A stretch of 14,625 bases of DNA from Hungatella sp. UBA3402. Lineage in GTDB: Bacteria; Bacillota; Clostridia; Lachnospirales; Lachnospiraceae. The first letter of the stretch is position 1. The number at the start of each line of letters is the position of its first letter. The DNA lies in assembly GCA_002358555.1 (NCBI GenBank), contig DEPC01000028.1, positions 1 through 14,625 of the forward strand, read 5' to 3'. Position numbers and translations under genes: made by a program. The notes under the pieces are model-generated. The model worked only from the letters and a program-made list of their open reading frames with translations. It was not told the DNA's origin and searched no databases. Below, in pieces: positions 13,904 to 14,625 of the stretch.

Positions 13904-14625
13904 ATGGATGATATGACACTGACACAATTAAAATATGCTGTATGTGCAGCTGGAGAACATTCAATGAATGATGCAGCAAAAAAGCTATATATTTCACAGC
14001 CCAGTCTGTCAGGAGCGGTTGCCAGTTTGGAAAAGGAATTGGAGATACAGATTTTTAACAAGTCGAAAACGGGTATTTCCCTGACAGCAGAGGGGGAAGA
14101 ATTTATAGGGTATGCAAGGCAGGTGTTAGAACAATATGAATTGCTGGAGGCAAAATATGTTACCAAAAAGGAAACGAAACAGAAATTCAGCGTATCCCTG
14201 CAGCATTATACCTTTGCGGTCCAGGCATTTATTGAAACCATCAAACAGTATGGAATGAATGACTATGAATTTGAAATATATGAAGAAAAGACCTACAGGG
14301 TAATTGAAAATGTAAGGAACTGCAAATCAGAACTGGGGATTTTGTATTTAAACGATTTTAATAAACAGGTTTTGAAAAAAATATTTACAGATTACCGTTT
14401 GGAATTTCACCCGATTTTTGATTGTGGTTTGTATGTCTATATGGCAAAAACGCATCCGCTGGCGGGAAAGAAGCGAATTGAACTGGAGGAACTTATGGAG
14501 TATCCTTGTCTTTCTTTTGCCCAGGGAGAGCTTAACTCCTTTTATTTTGCGGAGGAAGTTTTAAGTACGTATGAGTACAAGCGTCTGATTAAGGCTAACG
14601 ACAGGGCAACACTTTTGAATTTAAT
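13904..14625 (+). CDS. LysR-type transcriptional regulator (3' end outside window)
   Basis: 240 residues are visible with no stop before the window end. The N-terminal winged helix-turn-helix is clear: MTLTQLKYAVCAAGEHSMND, AAKKLYISQPSLSGAVASLEKEL (25-47) and LTAEGEEFIGYA, followed by the linker helix and the first part of the periplasmic-binding-protein-like sensor domain (from about residue 94). ATG 13904 has AAAGGAAG close upstream; ATG 13913 would give the usual LysR start MTLTQL. It is divergent from the Rrf2 gene across a shared dyad. LysR proteins of this kind often activate cysteine, cystine or methionine genes in Firmicutes, and the context supports that, but the effector is unknown. 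Confidence 0.88.
   Translation, partial: MDDMTLTQLKYAVCAAGEHSMNDAAKKLYISQPSLSGAVASLEKELEIQIFNKSKTGISLTAEGEEFIGYARQVLEQYELLEAKYVTKKETKQKFSVSLQHYTFAVQAFIETIKQYGMNDYEFEIYEEKTYRVIENVRNCKSELGILYLNDFNKQVLKKIFTDYRLEFHPIFDCGLYVYMAKTHPLAGKKRIELEELMEYPCLSFAQGELNSFYFAEEVLSTYEYKRLIKANDRATLLNL

Noticed and set aside
1..14625. CRISPR arrays, insertion sequences, phage or attachment sites
   Set aside because: I saw no spaced direct repeats, transposase or integrase genes, or terminal inverted repeats; opposite-strand open frames in this window overlap well-supported genes and lack family motifs.

Overview
The window looks like chromosomal DNA of an anaerobic Clostridia-type Firmicute, most likely a gut Lachnospiraceae. 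This is inferred from low-to-moderate GC, strong GGAGG-type ribosome binding sites, tightly packed genes and the protein families present; no marker gene fixes the genus. Nearly all of it is a sulfur amino acid island for cysteine, cystine, methionine and gamma-glutamyl-cysteine metabolism.

Layout. (1) 1-1795: the 3' end of an AstE/AspA-like zinc deacylase, an overlapping paralogue that has lost its zinc-binding histidines, a broken gamma-glutamyl-GABA hydrolase (peptidase C26) fragment, and a very strong terminator. (2) 1799-6535: a transcription unit whose 5' leader holds a complete but odd tRNA-Cys(GCA)-like cloverleaf (1863-1932). It is followed by a class II glutamine amidotransferase, a stand-alone glutamate-cysteine ligase, a cystathionine gamma-synthase/lyase family enzyme and a MalY/PatB C-S lyase. 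(3) 6538-13322: a consensus sigma-A promoter with an inverted-repeat operator and a cysteine-codon-rich leader ORF followed by a terminator (candidate attenuator). Then come cysK, metQ-metN-metI and a polar amino acid (probably cystine) ABC importer with two permeases. (4) 13332-14625: a convergent Rrf2-family regulator (CymR/IscR type, three cysteines) and a divergent LysR-type regulator that runs off the window. They share an intergenic region with a nested 33-bp dyad.

How it fits together. The importers bring in cystine and methionine, CysK makes cysteine from O-acetylserine and sulfide, the two PLP lyases interconvert or degrade cysteine, cystathionine and homocysteine, and the GshA-like enzyme stores cysteine as gamma-glutamylcysteine. 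The neighbouring amidotransferase may act on gamma-glutamyl bonds. No glutathione synthetase is seen.

The most interesting signals are two RNA-level elements, both pointing to cysteine. One is the tRNA-Cys-like element fused into the leader of the gamma-glutamylcysteine operon. The other is the Cys-rich leader peptide with a by-eye terminator/antiterminator switch ahead of cysK. I saw no T-box or SAM riboswitch that would do these jobs.
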